A model generated the notes under the pieces. It was given only the letters and a program-made list of their open reading frames with translations, did not search any database and was not told the DNA's origin. A DNA stretch of 64,000 bases from an uncultured Formosa sp. Its GTDB lineage: Bacteria > Bacteroidota > Bacteroidia > Flavobacteriales > Flavobacteriaceae. A program made the translations under genes and the position numbers. Positions within the stretch are counted from its first letter, which is position 1. The number at the start of each line of letters is the position of its first letter. Shown piece by piece: positions 60,570-64,000 of the stretch. Location of the stretch: contig NZ_CANMTH010000013.1 in assembly GCF_947500765.1 (NCBI RefSeq), positions 1 through 64,000 on the forward strand, in the 5' to 3' direction.

Positions 60570-63500
60570 CTAGAATCCAAACCCTAAACCAAAGGAAACA
60601 CGTACACCATCTACAGAGTTAAACACTCCTAAATTAGCTGTTAATAACTCTGCGCCATTTACAAATACACCTCCTCCATAAGAATTATGCCACTTGTTAG
60701 AATTTTCCTGAGATAACCAAACACGGCCATAATCGAAACTACCATATACTCCTATTTTAATTGGTAATATTGGTGTTTTTAAATTGGTTAAACTATAACG
60801 TATATCTGTATTCTGATAAAAAGAACGTTTACCAGTAAAACGCTGGTTTCTAAATCCACGTAATCCATCTTCTCCTCCTATTGCTGCAGCTTGATAAAAT
60901 TCGAAATCATTACCAATATTAAGATGTCCTTTAAACGTTGTTGCAAAGACTAACCGTCCAGAATAATTTAATTTATGTACCAAAGATAATTTTGGAATTA
61001 CATAACCAAAATCGCGACCATTAATATCTAAATTCTGACTATACCCTGTTTCTAAATCAAGTTTTAAACCTAACGTTGGATAGGCTTTGTTATCGTAGTT
61101 TGCAAAATGAAAGCCTGCATGAACGCCAGCAAATTGCACTTCTTCAAAAATATAATGAGGTAAGGTAATACCGTTGTCTTCTACAAATCTATTCGTTGTA
61201 TTATGCACTTCTGTAGTTTCGTAATGCACCCCAAAATCTATAGTACTTCCTCGCAAAGAATTCCAAACTAAACTTGGAGAAACTCCAAAACTTCTCACTT
61301 TAACACGATTAAAATCTACCCCTAAATCATCGCCGTTATTATTCGTTTCATTTCCATAGCCGAAAAAATTCAAAGTATAATTCGGACTCTGAAAACCAGC
61401 TTGTACTTTAAGGTTTAAATGACCTACAACATGAGCAAATTCGCCACTATATAACAATTCATAACCATTCGTTGCAAAATAAAATGCTGCTTTAAAGTTA
61501 TGCTGACTGGTAAATGGGTTACGTTCAAAACCGTATCTAGTATATGTATGCGAAACCCCTAATTTAAATCCATCGTCAGGATTTGCTCCTAAAATAGGTA
61601 ATAATTGATTGGTGTTACTTTTAAATTTCTTGAAATTATAAACCTGTGTTTCGTAATCGTCTGTCAGTTTTATTTTAGCAGATTCTGCATTCAGCATGTA
61701 ATTTTTTTTCGATTTATAATCGTAAATCACAATGTTCTTTCCTTTCTCTACCGAATAATCATCTTTATTCTGACCTCCTATTAATCGGATTTTAATATGC
61801 TTACTTTTCCCTAAAACTTTAAACGTATCAGTATCATCTAAACCATAAATCCAAATTTCTTTAGTGTCTTTCGGATTATAAACTTTATGATGAAAACGAT
61901 CTTTAATTTTATTTCCTTTTTTTCTAAATACAGAAACCTCAACATTTCCATTATCAAAACCTTTTACTGAGATATAATCATCTTTATTGGTGCCTGGAAC
62001 TACAGCAAATTTACTAATTAGTTTATAATAGCGATCTGCAATATCTTTAAGGTTGGCACGACGTGCTTTTAAAATGTCTTTTATTTTTGAAATAGATTTG
62101 TCTTGAACTTCTTTTGGTAATTTATCGAATGCCTTAGCAATCACCTCATCTGTAATATTTTGCTGAATATATGCAACTTGAGCATCCCAAACCGATTTAT
62201 CAATATCTGTTAAAAAGGCAACATCTAAAGGATAAGGTTCTGCATTAACGCCTTTTATATCTCTTAAATTTTCATCATAGCTTCTAAGTACGCGAGCTCC
62301 AGGAATTAAAGCCACGCCTGCACTTAACATAAAACCTTCAGACATTTTTGAAAATGCTTGGTCGCGATCTCTTGGCAAAGCTCTATATACTTTTTTACCA
62401 TCTTCTTTAAACTCTAACCAACGCCATTGGTCTTGATGCCTATCCCAATCTCCAATAAGCATATCGAATAATCTGGATTTTATGTAGTTTTCTTGATCGA
62501 TAAAGACATCTTCATCTGAATGAATTTTTTGAAAAACATCCATTGTACTAATTATATCTCCTGTGAAATTTTCTCCGGCTAGATTTTTATGACCTTCAGA
62601 TGCATGTTCTTCTAAAAAGTACAATTCACCTCCAAATTCCGAATTAAATTCCATTAATGCATTTTGCTTCGGAACGTAATATAATTTCGGATTTAAATGG
62701 TATACACCAACTGCATCAGACAATACATCTATAGTTAATGGTGCATATGGGTGTGCTCCTGTAAACACATCAGACACTAAAGCTTCTGCTGCTGTATCGT
62801 CAAACTGACCTTCTACATATTGATCGCGAAACATTGCTGCTTGTATATACTGAGTAGCACTTTTCTTTAAAGCACGCATTACATATTGCGTTCCTTCTGC
62901 ATCTTGTAATCTTAAAGATTTAGATTGTGTTCCACCTCCTTTTCTAATCGGAATAACACCCCCATAAAGCGTATCTAAATTCAAAGTTTTTGCTAAAACG
63001 GGTTTACTATAATAATCTCGAAAACGCTCTCCCCATAAAAACTTATAAAACGAAGACTTATTCGTGTCTTCTAATGTTAATACTGATGCTTTAACCGAAT
63101 CTTGAAATTTACTTGGATAATTAATTCGAGAAGGACTCACTGCTTCATGAATGTTTTTTCGAAAAACCACACTATTGGTTTCTGCTTTTAAAAACTGAAC
63201 ATCTGTAGCTAGATTTTTATGAATATTTAATACTGCATATCCGTTTTCTGCTAAGCCAAACTGCGCATCTGATCGCGGTCTTACTCCTGTTGTTTTAGAA
63301 CCTGAACCACTAATTATTTGAGTTAAATTATCTAACTGAATAAACTGCAAACTATGCTCATGTCCTGAAATAAAAATAACATGGTCGTTTTGTTGGGCAG
63401 CTGCAATTAGCTGTTTACGCATGTCGTTATAAAACCAATTAGACATATCTGCATTAGAAATACCAGTCGTACTTCTTAAAATATTTTTTACTGTACCTAA

Positions 63501-64000
63501 AATAGGTAAAGGTTTCATATGGTCTGCAAAAGTATATTGTCCGTTATGCGGACCATTACTAAACATTGGGTGATGAATGGCAACCAATGTGGTTTTGCCT
63601 CTTGCTTTTTTTATTTCACTTTTAAATTCATCTAAAAATTGATCTCTTGTTTTAATATCACAATCGTCGTTAATAGTTGGTTGTTTATTCCAATTTGTAA
63701 TATACCATTGGGAATCTACAACAATTAAAACCACATCGTCATTAATATTAATACGCTTTATACCACATCCATTTTCTGGCTTAAATGTATTTTTACCTAA
63801 AGCATCTTCTACTATTTTCTCCTGACGCTTAAGTCCTTTTATACCACTATACCAATCGTGATTTCCAGGAATAACATATACAGATCCAGGAAACGTTTTA
63901 GCAACTTCCAATTGCAGTTCCATTGCTTTTTTTGCTGCGTTGTGACCTTTCTCTCCTTTATCAGGAAACCCTTTAGGGTAAATGTTGTCGCCTAAGAAAA
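60570..64000 (-). CDS. Metallophosphatase-(kinase-like)-Omp85-type barrel protein, 5' end off the window
   Basis: The 3' 1,143 codons of a very large protein; the frame is open to the right edge. The ATG at 63923 is not the start, because the codons before it read FLGDNIYPKGFPDKGEKGHN, with the metallophosphatase GDN motif. Numbering from that Met: PGNHDWYSG (19-27), AIHHPMFSNG (115-124) and SGHEHSLQF (186-194) complete the calcineurin-type phosphatase. Residues about 320-530 contain GGGTQSKSLRL, YVMRALKK, FDMLIGDWDRHQDQW (486-500) and LPRDRDQAF (516-524), resembling an atypical kinase fold. Residues about 690-740 have short Asp/Gly beta repeats. From about 775 to the terminal Phe is an outer-membrane barrel with GGEDGLRGFRNQRFTG, the Omp85-type LRGF motif. 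Confidence 0.85.
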   Translation of the reverse strand, partial: FLGDNIYPKGFPDKGEKGHNAAKKAMELQLEVAKTFPGSVYVIPGNHDWYSGIKGLKRQEKIVEDALGKNTFKPENGCGIKRININDDVVLIVVDSQWYITNWNKQPTINDDCDIKTRDQFLDEFKSEIKKARGKTTLVAIHHPMFSNGPHNGQYTFADHMKPLPILGTVKNILRSTTGISNADMSNWFYNDMRKQLIAAAQQNDHVIFISGHEHSLQFIQLDNLTQIISGSGSKTTGVRPRSDAQFGLAENGYAVLNIHKNLATDVQFLKAETNSVVFRKNIHEAVSPSRINYPSKFQDSVKASVLTLEDTNKSSFYKFLWGERFRDYYSKPVLAKTLNLDTLYGGVIPIRKGGGTQSKSLRLQDAEGTQYVMRALKKSATQYIQAAMFRDQYVEGQFDDTAAEALVSDVFTGAHPYAPLTIDVLSDAVGVYHLNPKLYYVPKQNALMEFNSEFGGELYFLEEHASEGHKNLAGENFTGDIISTMDVFQKIHSDEDVFIDQENYIKSRLFDMLIGDWDRHQDQWRWLEFKEDGKKVYRALPRDRDQAFSKMSEGFMLSAGVALIPGARVLRSYDENLRDIKGVNAEPYPLDVAFLTDIDKSVWDAQVAYIQQNITDEVIAKAFDKLPKEVQDKSISKIKDILKARRANLKDIADRYYKLISKFAVVPGTNKDDYISVKGFDNGNVEVSVFRKKGNKIKDRFHHKVYNPKDTKEIWIYGLDDTDTFKVLGKSKHIKIRLIGGQNKDDYSVEKGKNIVIYDYKSKKNYMLNAESAKIKLTDDYETQVYNFKKFKSNTNQLLPILGANPDDGFKLGVSHTYTRYGFERNPFTSQHNFKAAFYFATNGYELLYSGEFAHVVGHLNLKVQAGFQSPNYTLNFFGYGNETNNNGDDLGVDFNRVKVRSFGVSPSLVWNSLRGSTIDFGVHYETTEVHNTTNRFVEDNGITLPHYIFEEVQFAGVHAGFHFANYDNKAYPTLGLKLDLETGYSQNLDINGRDFGYVIPKLSLVHKLNYSGRLVFATTFKGHLNIGNDFEFYQAAAIGGEDGLRGFRNQRFTGKRSFYQNTDIRYSLTNLKTPILPIKIGVYGSFDYGRVWLSQENSNKWHNSYGGGVFVNGAELLTANLGVFNSVDGVRVSFGLGFGF

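Noticed and set aside
63921..63923. ATG taken as the start of the right-edge metallophosphatase gene
   Set aside because: The reading frame continues without a stop to the window edge and encodes the conserved GDNIYPKG motif upstream, so the gene is truncated by the window.

Overview
The window is AT-rich chromosomal DNA from a member of the Bacteroidota, almost certainly family Flavobacteriaceae and probably marine. Signs of this are two secreted proteins ending in type IX secretion (Por) sorting domains (9787-11400 and 26699-27730), the flavobacterial rpmB-rpmG-DUF4295 block beside ftsY and rimO, a bacillithiol gene (bshC), a DUF2911 protein, small conserved proteins of this family, and promoters of the TAnnTTTG type. 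No rRNA, tRNA, CRISPR array, prophage or insertion sequence was seen. Nearly all genes are core or house-keeping.

Layout. 0.2-2.8 kb: an ECF sigma factor, a membrane anti-sigma-like protein and a repeat-bearing secreted protein, all on the minus strand. 3.0-6.6 kb: a DUF2911 protein, then a three-gene envelope glycosylation operon (GT2 transferase, duplicated LAB_N membrane protein, ArnT-like GT39). 6.6-24.7 kb, minus strand: PAP2 phosphatase, MATE exporter, nitronate monooxygenase-like enzyme, T9SS subtilase, mnmA, YwqK-like protein, yidC, pyrG, DUF3820, OsmC, LysM/periplasmic-binding protein, guaA, PLP decarboxylase and bshC. 24.8-36.0 kb: rimO, a plus-strand LamG/T9SS protein that looks inserted between rimO and ftsY, then ftsY, DUF4295-rpmG-rpmB, a cinA-Hpt-FAH-exonuclease group, an E2 acyltransferase, GT2 and recR. 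36.0-46.4 kb: a solute:sodium symporter, CoA-binding protein, fabH, S9 peptidase, htpG, and a divergent Lrp-type regulator/methionine gamma-lyase-like pair. 46.6-53.8 kb: NhaC antiporter, then a redox-defence stretch (2-Cys peroxiredoxin, thioredoxin, DUF6952-like protein, KatG, a fasciclin protein, Tpx). 53.7-60.4 kb: dgkA, ftsK, lolA-like, lptF/G-like and ribBA on the plus strand. 60.6-64.0 kb: a very large metallophosphatase/outer-membrane-barrel protein that runs off the right edge.

Most notable points. The protein at the right edge joins a calcineurin-type phosphatase, a middle segment that looks like an atypical (Fam20C/HipA/CotH-type) kinase fold, and an Omp85-like barrel carrying an LRGF motif. 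The RibBA homologue has kept its DHBP synthase half but lost every cysteine of the GTP cyclohydrolase II half. The peroxiredoxin promoter carries a 20-bp palindrome and a copy of its half-site. The rimO-ftsY gap contains coding-like minus-strand remains in two frames. The sigma-linked secreted protein carries a W/MEAW repeat with alternating 19- and 15-residue spacing. All calls come from reading the sequence and family knowledge; no database search was run.
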